A stretch of DNA of 64,000 nucleotides from Candidatus Geocrenenecus dongiae (GTDB lineage: Archaea > Thermoproteota > Nitrososphaeria_A > Caldarchaeales > Wolframiiraptoraceae), in NCBI GenBank assembly GCA_023267855.1, contig JALNLN010000001.1, positions 87,620 to 151,619 of the forward strand. Reading direction: 5' to 3'. The position numbers and the translations under genes are program-made. The notes beneath the pieces are model-generated. The model searched no databases. It saw nothing but the letters and a program-made list of their open reading frames with translations, and had not been told where the DNA came from. This document shows, piece by piece, positions 1-6,895 of the stretch; positions within the stretch are counted from its first letter, which is position 1, and every line of letters starts with the position of its first letter.

Positions 1-410
1 ATAGTTGGTGAATCGTCTATAAATACATCGTAATCTAACTTCACTTTATCTTCTCCACGTTTCACCCACACGTATTTATCGTAAACTATCTTATGGAGGG
101 AGAGCCATTTATAAACATATCTTTCTGTCTTCCTCGGTCTAGCAGTTACGATATCAAGTCTACCTAAAGTTTTAAGCTGTCTCGTCTTCAAATTTAAGCT
201 CTCCTCCATTGGAGGTATCTCCAACCACCTAGACCAAGCTTCATTAAGTATCTGCATGAACCTTCTACTATCCATACCTAACTTTCTCCAGAAGAACCAT
301 TCATTAACTTCTTGATATTCTATGATCTGCCCCGTCTTCTCATACCATATCTTTAACCATACTTTCATAGAGTTTGCTAGAACTCCATCTAAATCTATAG
401 CTATCCTCAT
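1..410 (-). CDS. HAD-superfamily phosphatase (5'-nucleotidase-like), partial
   Basis: Reading the minus strand from an ATG at 410 gives an open frame of 136 codons that runs off the left edge. It opens with MRIAIDLDGVLANS, the HAD motif I (DxDGV) with nucleophile and acid/base aspartates at residues 6 and 8. A TAR segment (ITAR-like, reads IVTARPRK) fits HAD motif II, and the visible end reads YDVFIDDSP, typical of motif IV. This is the layout of small HAD hydrolases such as the 5'(3')-deoxyribonucleotidase / YqfW group. Substrate cannot be told. The C-terminus is missing only because the window starts here. AK6 lies upstream on the same strand 67 bases away. Confidence 0.8.
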   Translation of the reverse strand, partial: MRIAIDLDGVLANSMKVWLKIWYEKTGQIIEYQEVNEWFFWRKLGMDSRRFMQILNEAWSRWLEIPPMEESLNLKTRQLKTLGRLDIVTARPRKTERYVYKWLSLHKIVYDKYVWVKRGEDKVKLDYDVFIDDSPT

Positions 411-477
411 CAAACTCTACCGCCAATCATGGAGGAAGAGTTATATAATCTTTCTAACATATAGCTTAAGAAAACTT

Positions 478-1095
478 CTATTTTTGAGTTTTTGAAATAA
501 ATTCTAAGATTTCTGAAAGTTTGCTAATTTTCTCTAATTCACTTATCCAATCAATCTTCATATTCATTCTTCTCGGATCTCCTGAAACTATCTCTAAAGC
601 TATTCTTGATGCAAGCTCGTCTACATCTCTATTAGATAGATCGATCTGCACTACCTTATCTTCACCATACTTAACTACAGCATCGTGGAGTGGTTTATCT
701 ATAATCTCTGCAGCTACATTCTCAGCTATCTTACTTTCAGGGTAACATCTCTCCTTAAGTCTTTCCACCAGTATATCTGGTCTAATTCTGAGAACCAATA
801 TTAAAGGTACTATTACACTTCTAGGCTTAAAGACATAGATTGAAGAAATTACTGAGCGTTTATTCTTAATCAATGAGCCGAGTGTCAGCGATATTCTTCT
901 TAAATCTATTATATAGTCTCCAGCCTCTACATCATAGCTTTCATACAATTTTCTCTCTAAGATAAATGCTGGGAGATCTATGAAATTAGCAGCAAGTTTT
1001 TCAGCAAGTTTTCTCCCAAATACTGTTTTCCCTACTCCTGCTACTCCTACTACGAGTATTGCCCAGTTATTGTTAGGTAGACTGAACTTCTTCAA
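478..1095 (-). CDS. AK6/Fap7-type adenylate kinase-like NTPase
   Basis: The protein is 205 residues long. A P-loop GVAGVGKT lies at residues 17-24, and the middle segment LRIRPDILVERLKERCYP followed by SKIAENVAAEI is the signature of the AK6 (Fap7) family, a nucleoside monophosphate kinase/ATPase involved in small ribosomal subunit maturation in archaea and eukaryotes. The C-terminal 40 residues are an extension beyond the usual 170-180 residues and are lysine and glutamate rich. Its start overlaps the end of the prephenate dehydratase gene by 4 bases, so the two are probably co-transcribed. Family assignment is strong; the ribosome role is inferred from the family. Confidence 0.85.
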   Translation of the reverse strand: MKKFSLPNNNWAILVVGVAGVGKTVFGRKLAEKLAANFIDLPAFILERKLYESYDVEAGDYIIDLRRISLTLGSLIKNKRSVISSIYVFKPRSVIVPLILVLRIRPDILVERLKERCYPESKIAENVAAEIIDKPLHDAVVKYGEDKVVQIDLSNRDVDELASRIALEIVSGDPRRMNMKIDWISELEKISKLSEILEFISKTQK

Positions 1096-1919
1096 GATAT
1101 CTTACCACGAGGATACGATCCAAGCACTTTTAAGAAGAGTGTTCTTTTCACAAGTTCTTCTAATGCTTCACGTACAACCTGGTCCTTCCTATGTCCTTCA
1201 AAATCTACGAAGAAGAAGTACTCGAAAGGTCTGTGTTTCGTAGGTCTAGACTCTATTTTTGTAAGATTTATCTGACGTTTAGCAAATACTTCAAGTGCAT
1301 TGTAGAGTGATCCAGGAATGTGTGGTAGAGAAAATATTATAGATGTTTTATCATCTCCAGATGGTTCTGAATCTTTCTCACTTATCACTATGAATCTAGT
1401 ATAGTTTCTACCATAATCTTCTATTCCACGTTCAACTATCTTCATCCCATATATTTCTGCAGCTCTCTCACTAGCTATGGCCGCTGTATCAAGCAATTTC
1501 TCTTCTAGTATTTTCTTCACACTACCAGCAGTATCATAAGCAGGGATTACTTCAAAAGATTTACTAGAAAGATATACTTTACATTGTGATATTGCCTGAG
1601 GATGTGACATAACTTTTTTAATATCTTTTATATCTGCATCTCTATGTATTATGAGGCAGTGGCTTATCCTCAAATATACTTCACCTGAAACTCTGAGATT
1701 TGTAGATGTAAGTAGATCGTATGTTTCATTTACAGATCCCTCTATACTATTCTCTATGGGTAGTATTCCATAATCTGATTTTCCAGCTTCAACATAATTG
1801 AAGACTGTCTGTATATCTCTGCAAGGAATGAACTCGACGTCTCGTCCAAAATACTTTATAGCTGCTTCTTCACTATATGCTCCTCTCTCTCCTTGAAATG
1901 CTACTCTAAACCTAGACAT
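1092..1919 (-). CDS. pheA: Prephenate dehydratase
   Basis: This 275-residue protein begins with VAFQGERGAYSEEAA, the typical N-terminus of prephenate dehydratase, which converts prephenate to phenylpyruvate in phenylalanine synthesis. The catalytic TRF motif appears in GRNYTRFIVI near residue 170. A C-terminal ACT domain (about 190-270) carries the ESRP motif (KIESRPTK) used for phenylalanine feedback binding, so allosteric inhibition by Phe is expected. Length matches monofunctional archaeal PheA; there is no chorismate mutase domain. The AK6 gene overlaps its stop codon. Confidence 0.95.
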   Translation of the reverse strand: MSRFRVAFQGERGAYSEEAAIKYFGRDVEFIPCRDIQTVFNYVEAGKSDYGILPIENSIEGSVNETYDLLTSTNLRVSGEVYLRISHCLIIHRDADIKDIKKVMSHPQAISQCKVYLSSKSFEVIPAYDTAGSVKKILEEKLLDTAAIASERAAEIYGMKIVERGIEDYGRNYTRFIVISEKDSEPSGDDKTSIIFSLPHIPGSLYNALEVFAKRQINLTKIESRPTKHRPFEYFFFVDFEGHRKDQVVREALEELVKRTLFLKVLGSYPRGKIS

Positions 1920-1946
1920 TCACTTACACTCTAACTTTACTTCTTA

Positions 1947-2135
1947 TTATCTCTTCTTGAGATATAGTAAAGAGATTAAGATTGTCCATAAAATTACTAG
2001 AATAGACCAGAAGATAATGTATAGCCATAGAGGTTCAGGTTTCAGTATTCTTATCAAGACAAGTACAGCAATAGGTGTAACTGTCAGCATTAAAGCAAGC
2101 TTAAAACTTTCAATGAATAGGTCTTTTAAGTTCAT
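1947..2135 (-). CDS. Small two-helix membrane protein
   Basis: I do not recognise this 62-residue protein. It has two hydrophobic helices (about residues 10-30 and 37-57) separated by a short KPEP turn, and a basic C-terminus (LKKR), so an in-out-in topology with cytoplasmic ends is likely. It sits 27 bases upstream of pheA on the same strand and may be part of that transcript. The opposite strand also has an overlapping open frame, but the hydrophobic pattern here looks like a real membrane protein. Confidence is moderate because of the short length. Confidence 0.5.
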   Translation of the reverse strand: MNLKDLFIESFKLALMLTVTPIAVLVLIRILKPEPLWLYIIFWSILVILWTILISLLYLKKR

Positions 2136-2182
2136 TCAACCACTACAATTTTATTGTTTAAAAGATCTCTAAAACCTTTACG

Positions 2183-2710
2183 TTATAGCTTGGTTTTAGA
2201 GAGCGCTATGTAGAGTAAGTAACCTAGAAATGTCATCGAAATTAAGCTACCTACGAGTACTGATAGCCAGAAAGCAGTTATCCCCGGTAAAACTATCATG
2301 AAGATAGAATAGTATGCTGGAGATCCGAAGATATACCATAGATACGTTCCGACTATAAGTGAGATTACGGTTGCTTGGATCAGAGTTGCTAAAAAGACCA
2401 CACTCTTACTTTTGTTTCTCGCTATCAGCCATCCAACATAAGCTGCACAGAAATTTGCTAGAGAACCTCCAACCACATCTATAATTGTAGATCCTCCAAA
2501 GAATACTTGTCCAGCAATAAAGTTGGCAACGGAACATCCTACAGTTACACCGATTATCGCTGGCCAACCATAGAGGATACTTAGAGGGATGAGTGCATCT
2601 GCTATTCTCACTTGTATCGGTAGAAAACTTATGGGAGCTAACACTATTACGAGAGCCGCATAAACACCTGCAAAAACAGAACCATAAACAACTTCACGTT
2701 TAGAAAACAT
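2183..2710 (-). CDS. QueT-like ECF transporter S component
   Basis: The protein has 175 residues and five or six hydrophobic helices. The N-terminal region with APISFLPIQVRIADALIPL matches the QueT family, the substrate-binding S component of energy-coupling-factor importers linked to queuosine precursors. In archaea a 7-deazaguanine precursor for archaeosine would be the logical cargo. No ECF ATPase or T component is present in this window, so it must share a distant ECF module. The substrate is inferred from the family only. Confidence 0.75.
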   Translation of the reverse strand: MFSKREVVYGSVFAGVYAALVIVLAPISFLPIQVRIADALIPLSILYGWPAIIGVTVGCSVANFIAGQVFFGGSTIIDVVGGSLANFCAAYVGWLIARNKSKSVVFLATLIQATVISLIVGTYLWYIFGSPAYYSIFMIVLPGITAFWLSVLVGSLISMTFLGYLLYIALSKTKL

Positions 2711-2765
2711 ATTCTCTTCACAAAATGTTTCTCACTCTATTTAAGACTTACTAGAATAAGATGGA

Positions 2766-2835
2766 GGCTCAGATGAGAGGAGGTTCTGTCACAGCATCCA
2801 GCCCCGCTCCTACGCGACGTTCAATCATCATAGCC
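2766..2835 (-). ncRNA. C/D box sRNA candidate
   Basis: On the minus strand this GC-rich stretch in an AT-rich gap has a perfect C box ATGATGA (2825-2831) and a D box CTGA (2769-2772). The flanks GGCT (2832-2835) and GCC (2766-2768) can pair to bring the boxes together as a k-turn terminal stem. The span of about 70 nt fits archaeal C/D guide RNAs for 2'-O-methylation. A weak internal pair (CTGG followed by TGTGACA) may be D'/C'. The 12-14 bases before box D (ACCTCCTCTCAT) would be the guide; I could not assign the target. Confidence 0.6.
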
Positions 2836-2925
2836 AGAGTAAATATATCCATCCCACTATATTGATTTTATGTTAAAATGGGGAGAAAATTAAATCTAAA
2901 AATCTCCTAAGCAGAATATCTTTAT

Positions 2926-3297
2926 GTGGGTTTCAAAAATAGAATTAGGGAATTGCCTGAGAAATTAAGATTAAAAATTTGGAGAATTGAGAATGAAGAA
3001 GAATTTGGAGAACTTCTGAACCTAGAGTCATCTCAAATAATTAGTAGTATGTTAGAGAAAACTCTAGAAGCAGATAGGAAGATGGAGGAACATAAAATGA
3101 AGATTAGAGAAAACTATGGACTAGAAATTACAGAAGAATACGTATGGACGCTTCCTGAACCAGTCATACTAGATATAAGTAGAGAAGAACTAGAAAAAAC
3201 AAATCAAAATCTTCTAGAAAAATTGATAGAGAAACCACTAATAATAAAATACAACAATAAAGCATACAAGATAGTCTTAGAGTATCCATGTGGTTAA
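2926..3297 (+). CDS. Hypothetical charged alpha-helical protein
   Basis: I do not recognise this 123-residue protein. It starts at GTG and is rich in Glu, Lys and Arg with predicted helices through residues 1-75, then a short Pro-containing segment (TLPEPVILDI) and a final beta-like strand ending in YPCG. No membrane segment and no catalytic motif is visible. It is flanked by the sRNA candidate on the left and tRNA-Leu on the right, 34 bases downstream. Codon use is AT-rich like the neighbouring genes, which supports coding. Confidence 0.55.
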   Translation: MGFKNRIRELPEKLRLKIWRIENEEEFGELLNLESSQIISSMLEKTLEADRKMEEHKMKIRENYGLEITEEYVWTLPEPVILDISREELEKTNQNLLEKLIEKPLIIKYNNKAYKIVLEYPCG

Positions 3298-3331
3298 AAG
3301 ATAAAAATAAGCCTTAACATTGAAGACATAG

Positions 3332-3416
3332 GCGGGGGTAGCCAAGTCTGGTCAAAGGCGCAGGGCTTAGGACCCTGTCCCGTAGGGGTTCGTGGGTTCA
3401 AATCCCACCCCCCGCA
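3332..3416 (+). tRNA. tRNA-Leu (anticodon UAG)
   Basis: A full cloverleaf can be drawn. The acceptor stem GCGGGGG (3332-3338) pairs with CCCCCGC (3409-3415), with discriminator A at 3416. The anticodon loop is CTTAGGA inside the CAGGG/CCCTG stem, giving UAG for leucine CUN codons. A long variable arm (TCCCGTAGGG region) is present, as class II tRNA-Leu requires, and the T arm is GTGGG-TTCAAAT-CCCAC. CCA is not encoded and no intron is seen. Confidence 0.96.
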
Positions 3417-3567
3417 TGATTGATTGAACATTAACGTGTAGAAATAATGTTTCCAAAAATTATTGTTGGTAAAAAAGTTCTGTTGGTGGAAATTTATATG
3501 AGGAGATGTTTCTGAACGTGTATTACTTTATGAGGTTTAAATATTTGGTTTGAATACTGATTAATTG

Positions 3568-4122
3568 ATGGTTTGGTGGTATACTCTACTAGATATTTTG
3601 ATAGGGATACTACAGCTGATTTTAGGCGTGGCCCTAGCGTTGTTCAGCATAACTATAGCCCTTAACATCTTGGATAGGACTACCAAGACGATAAATGAGT
3701 TTGAGGAGATACGTAAGAAAAACATAGCTGTAGCAATATACATTGCTGGAATATTGATAGCTGTTGGAAACGTCGTTGGACAAGCGGTGACAGGTATAAG
3801 CAGAGGAATCGTACCGGGACAATTTAATCTAGCAGCATTAATAGCTGGTCTTATCCAGTTATTCATAGGACTGCCACTAGCAATAGTATTGATAGTATGG
3901 GCTCAGTCGAGAGTCTATAGATGGCTCGTGAAAGCAGCTGAGAAACTGCCGGGAGTAACAGACATAAAAGAATTCGATATAGAGACCGAGCTGAAGAACG
4001 GGAACATGGCGACGGCCATAATACTTTTCGGAACCTTCGTCGCAATCTCTCTAGTCGCAAGCCAAGGAGTGGCCTGGCTCTCAGAACCACTAGCTTCTGC
4101 ACTACTACGTCTAATAAGCTGA
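3568..4122 (+). CDS. DUF350-family membrane protein
   Basis: The protein is about 184 residues with four or five membrane helices in two repeats. Each repeat contains the DUF350 pattern: NEFEEIRKKNIAVAIYIAG near residues 47-65 and FDIETELKNGNMATAIILFG near 134-153, where the E-x-x-x-(G/N)-N-x-A-x-A core is conserved. DUF350 (YjfL) proteins are inner-membrane proteins of unknown role. I chose the ATG at 3568 rather than the TTG just before it, because a TATA-like TTTAAATATT lies about 25 bases upstream and suggests a leaderless message. GC content rises through this gene, unlike its left neighbours. Confidence 0.75.
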   Translation: MVWWYTLLDILIGILQLILGVALALFSITIALNILDRTTKTINEFEEIRKKNIAVAIYIAGILIAVGNVVGQAVTGISRGIVPGQFNLAALIAGLIQLFIGLPLAIVLIVWAQSRVYRWLVKAAEKLPGVTDIKEFDIETELKNGNMATAIILFGTFVAISLVASQGVAWLSEPLASALLRLIS

Positions 4123-4281
4123 CACATTCTCCACTATTTATTTATAGCGTATGATTTCAGGAGTATAGTTCTCACTTCATGAGTTCATAAGAAGTGGATA
4201 ATAGGGTTTTTCAGTATTCTTCTATTATTTTTAATCAATGCTACGTGGAGTCTTTGGTGATGATTTAAGTTTATTTAGAGA

Positions 4282-4370
4282 GTTAAATTTCATGACCTAG
4301 TCCATAGATTTATAGTATCTGGTAAAGACGGATGCATGATACTCTGGATGCAGGTAGTTCCCAACAATCA
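4282..4370 (+). pseudogene. Decayed fragment of an oxidase subunit II (cupredoxin)
   Basis: The gap from 4123 to 4453 has no intact gene. In frame from 4282 it reads VKF then HDLVHRF, a short spacer, SGKDG and MQVVP. The intact subunit II at 6317-6889 has VEF, HDLVYGF, NKDG and MQVVP in the same order. After MQVVP the similarity stops. This looks like a leftover piece of a second copy of the cupredoxin gene, now without a start and without both ends. The rest of the gap holds a TATA box (4443-4450) for the next gene. Confidence 0.65.
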
Positions 4371-4471
4371 TTCTATCACTAACATTTACATTAATGCTCT
4401 TAACACTACAAGCTCCATTGATAATATAATCTGGGCTAAAATCTTATATAAAATTGCGGCGCAGGATATAT

Positions 4472-5539
4472 GTGTCTAATACGGATTTACCGCAACATTT
4501 CATAGAAAATGTTTTGAGGTTTAAGAAGAGTTATCTCGATTTTAGGAGCAGTGTCGAAGGATCGAGATTCGAGGAAGAGAGGAGGAAGCATGAAGCCGAG
4601 ATCAAGAGAATACTTAGCAGAGAGAACTTGGAGAAGCTGGATGAAGGCGGGCTTCTCACCCTCGCCAACAACCTGTACGCATTCATGTGGTGGGCTAAAA
4701 AAGAGTATCTCATAGATTATTGGATAAAAGGAGCAGGTGGACTGGATAGACTCAAACACCACTTAATGGAACTGCTATATTCTAACCGCAGTTTGGCTGA
4801 GAGGTTTGATGAATTCCGTAGAAATGTTAAGGGAATGGGTGTAGCGATGATAACGGAGATGCTGACATACTTTAATCCAAGAGAGTACTGCGTATGGAAT
4901 AGGAGGGCGAAGGAAGCATTATTTAAGCTCGGGCTGACTCAAGCCGCCACACTCAAAGTGAACAAGCTGACGGGAGAAGAGTATTCATTAATAATCAATA
5001 CCCTTAAGGAGATTGCAAGCTTACTGAAAGATCCAAAAATACTCCCAAACCCAGACCTATTAGATGTACATTACTTCCTGTATTATGTTCTCACCGTTGT
5101 CGAAGAAGAGGCTGAGCATGTGGCTGAAGAATCATTTGAGCACGATGACATTGTTGGTATGTTGTTGAATATCGGGAGGGGGCTGGGCTTCGACGCTATG
5201 AAGGAAGTTACGCTGGCCGCTGGAGCTAGAGTGGATGTTGTTTGGCTGGCGAGGATAGGCAATCTAGGCGAGCTGAGATACGTGTTCGAAGTCCACGTGA
5301 AAGGTAGCATCGACTCGCTACTACTCAATTTGATGAAGGCTTACCAAGACCCAACGGTTCAGAAAGTCGTAGCGGTCGCAAACAGAGAAGAACTGGAGAA
5401 GATCAAGAAGGAGGCATCAGCTCTTAAAGTGTTATCAGATAAGCTCGTTTACTGGGATGTAATAGAGGTTGTAAAGATCAACGAACTCATCGACGAACTC
5501 ATGAGCAGGATGCAGAACCTCGGCCTAACCAAGCTGTAG
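4472..5539 (+). CDS. Possible PD-(D/E)XK-like nuclease with HhH-like segment
   Basis: I do not recognise the family. The open frame begins at TTG 4454, but a TATA box at 4443-4450 makes the in-frame GTG at 4472 a more likely leaderless start, giving about 355 residues. The N-terminal half is helical and charged; residues near 120-150 (KGMGVAMITEML, then NPREYCVWNRRAKEAL) resemble a helix-hairpin-helix DNA-binding segment. The C-terminal part has GARVDVVWL followed by YVFEVHVKG, a strand pair with D...ExHxK spacing that resembles a nuclease core with a variant motif. Its GC-richer codon use matches the DUF350 gene and differs from the flanks, so the pair may be acquired. Function is inferred weakly. 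Confidence 0.5.
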   Translation: MSNTDLPQHFIENVLRFKKSYLDFRSSVEGSRFEEERRKHEAEIKRILSRENLEKLDEGGLLTLANNLYAFMWWAKKEYLIDYWIKGAGGLDRLKHHLMELLYSNRSLAERFDEFRRNVKGMGVAMITEMLTYFNPREYCVWNRRAKEALFKLGLTQAATLKVNKLTGEEYSLIINTLKEIASLLKDPKILPNPDLLDVHYFLYYVLTVVEEEAEHVAEESFEHDDIVGMLLNIGRGLGFDAMKEVTLAAGARVDVVWLARIGNLGELRYVFEVHVKGSIDSLLLNLMKAYQDPTVQKVVAVANREELEKIKKEASALKVLSDKLVYWDVIEVVKINELIDELMSRMQNLGLTKL

Positions 5540-5620
5540 CCCAGCACCTGGAGAAGCAAGTTTTTCCCAGCAAGAGCTTCCAGCCTGAAACTCAGAAAAA
5601 CCTTTTATCTACATAAGTTG

Positions 5621-6241
5621 ATGTATTCCCAAAGCTTGAAGCAGACGTTGGGGTTAAAGATCTTAAAGATCTTGATATGTAATAGTGATTGTAGAGTTGT
5701 AAAATTTTTGCAGGATAGAAGAATAGAAGCAGAATTTAAGAAGGTTAGAGTAGGCGAGTCTTTTTCAACCCACCTACTAAAATTACTTAAACCGATGGAG
5801 GGTAAAGAAAATATCGATATTAAAGGTTCATACATGATCCTGCCGGGTAACTATATTTGGATAGAGACTGAGAGCTGTACATCTTGTAAAATCTTTTCTA
5901 AGCTACCCGTGATAGTTGAATCTATATCATACGTTGAGTCTTCGGGGGTTGTTGTAAGATTAATAGTTCCAGGAAGACTATTCCACAGACATCTCATAGA
6001 AAATTTAAAGAAAGCTGGGTTAGATGTGAAAACGATTTTTATGAAAGATTATGTAGACTATGAGCTAACTAAAAGACAGAAGGAAGTTCTCGCACTTGCT
6101 CTAAAATTGAACTACCTAGGCAGTAGGAGGAGTATGAAATTAAAAGATATAGCGTTTCTAATAGGCTTAGACACATCTACGATTTCAAGAATAATTAGAG
6201 ATGCGGTAAAAAAGATTGTTAAAAAGCATCTAGAAGAATAG
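5621..6241 (+). CDS. HTH_10 (bacterio-opsin-activator-type) transcriptional regulator
   Basis: The protein is about 206 residues. Its C-terminus (about 150-205) reads ELTKRQKEVLALALKLNYL and later DIAFLIGLDTSTISRIIRDA, the HTH_10 DNA-binding domain typical of archaeal Bat-like regulators. The N-terminal 130 residues form an alpha/beta sensor-like region with a CTSC pair that could bind a metal, haem or redox signal. It lies directly upstream of the oxidase-like subunits on the same strand, so it is a good candidate for their regulator. I use ATG 5621; TTG 5618 also fits. A TTTTATC box lies about 20 bases upstream. Confidence 0.75.
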   Translation: MYSQSLKQTLGLKILKILICNSDCRVVKFLQDRRIEAEFKKVRVGESFSTHLLKLLKPMEGKENIDIKGSYMILPGNYIWIETESCTSCKIFSKLPVIVESISYVESSGVVVRLIVPGRLFHRHLIENLKKAGLDVKTIFMKDYVDYELTKRQKEVLALALKLNYLGSRRSMKLKDIAFLIGLDTSTISRIIRDAVKKIVKKHLEE

Positions 6242-6316
6242 TAATGATTAATAAAATTATCATGCAAAACATTGTATAGTAATGTAATTATTCATCACGT
6301 AGTACATTTTATTGGT

Positions 6317-6889
6317 ATGGCCCCACAACTCTTTATAGAATTAGTGTATTTTATCGTAATATCTATCGTTATAGGTTTCATAGTAATCTTCTATATCTTA
6401 ACTCAGAGGGGTAAGAGCAGTAAGGCGGATCCAGATAATGAATCCGTACCAAAGAAGGGTATGGAGAAGGGAGAGAAGCGTTGGCTGATATTCCTGTTCA
6501 TAGTGGTTGTTGTTGGGAACATACTCATGTTATCTCCACTACTTCCATCTTCACGATATGTTTTCTGGTTAGATGAAGAACCAAAAATGACCATCACTAT
6601 AGAAGTAAGAAACTATGAATTCGTATTTCCTGAGAATCCTATAACTATTCCGGCAGGAGTTCCAGTCGAGTTCATCGTCATATCTCATGACCTAGTTTAC
6701 GGATTCGGAGTATTCAATAAAGACGGGCTTATGATATTCCAAATGCAGGTAGTTCCTAAACCATACCTGAACAGTATAGTATGGGTGTTTACTGAGCCTG
6801 GTTACTACGATATAAGATCTACAGAGTACAGTGGTCCAAAACATCCCTACTTGTATTTTCCCAATACTATAAGAGTAGTCGGAGGATGA
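6317..6889 (+). CDS. Cupredoxin-like subunit II lacking CuA ligands
   Basis: This protein has two membrane helices (about residues 5-28 and 53-75 from ATG 6317; the frame is open from TTG 6272) and a C-terminal periplasmic-side cupredoxin domain with VEFIVISHDLVYGFGV. In true CuA subunits a CxxxC pair and a later H-x-x-x-M follow; here the equivalent stretch is YYDIRSTEYSGPKHPYLYF with no cysteine, so CuA cannot form. That points to a quinol-type or NO-reductase-like enzyme rather than cytochrome c oxidase. It is 6 bases upstream of subunit I. Confidence 0.8.
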   Translation: MAPQLFIELVYFIVISIVIGFIVIFYILTQRGKSSKADPDNESVPKKGMEKGEKRWLIFLFIVVVVGNILMLSPLLPSSRYVFWLDEEPKMTITIEVRNYEFVFPENPITIPAGVPVEFIVISHDLVYGFGVFNKDGLMIFQMQVVPKPYLNSIVWVFTEPGYYDIRSTEYSGPKHPYLYFPNTIRVVGG

Positions 6890-6895
6890 TGGGAA

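Noticed and set aside
1957-2172. Plus-strand open frame over the small membrane gene
   Set aside because: Its composition has no clear protein pattern, while the minus strand gives a clean two-helix protein.
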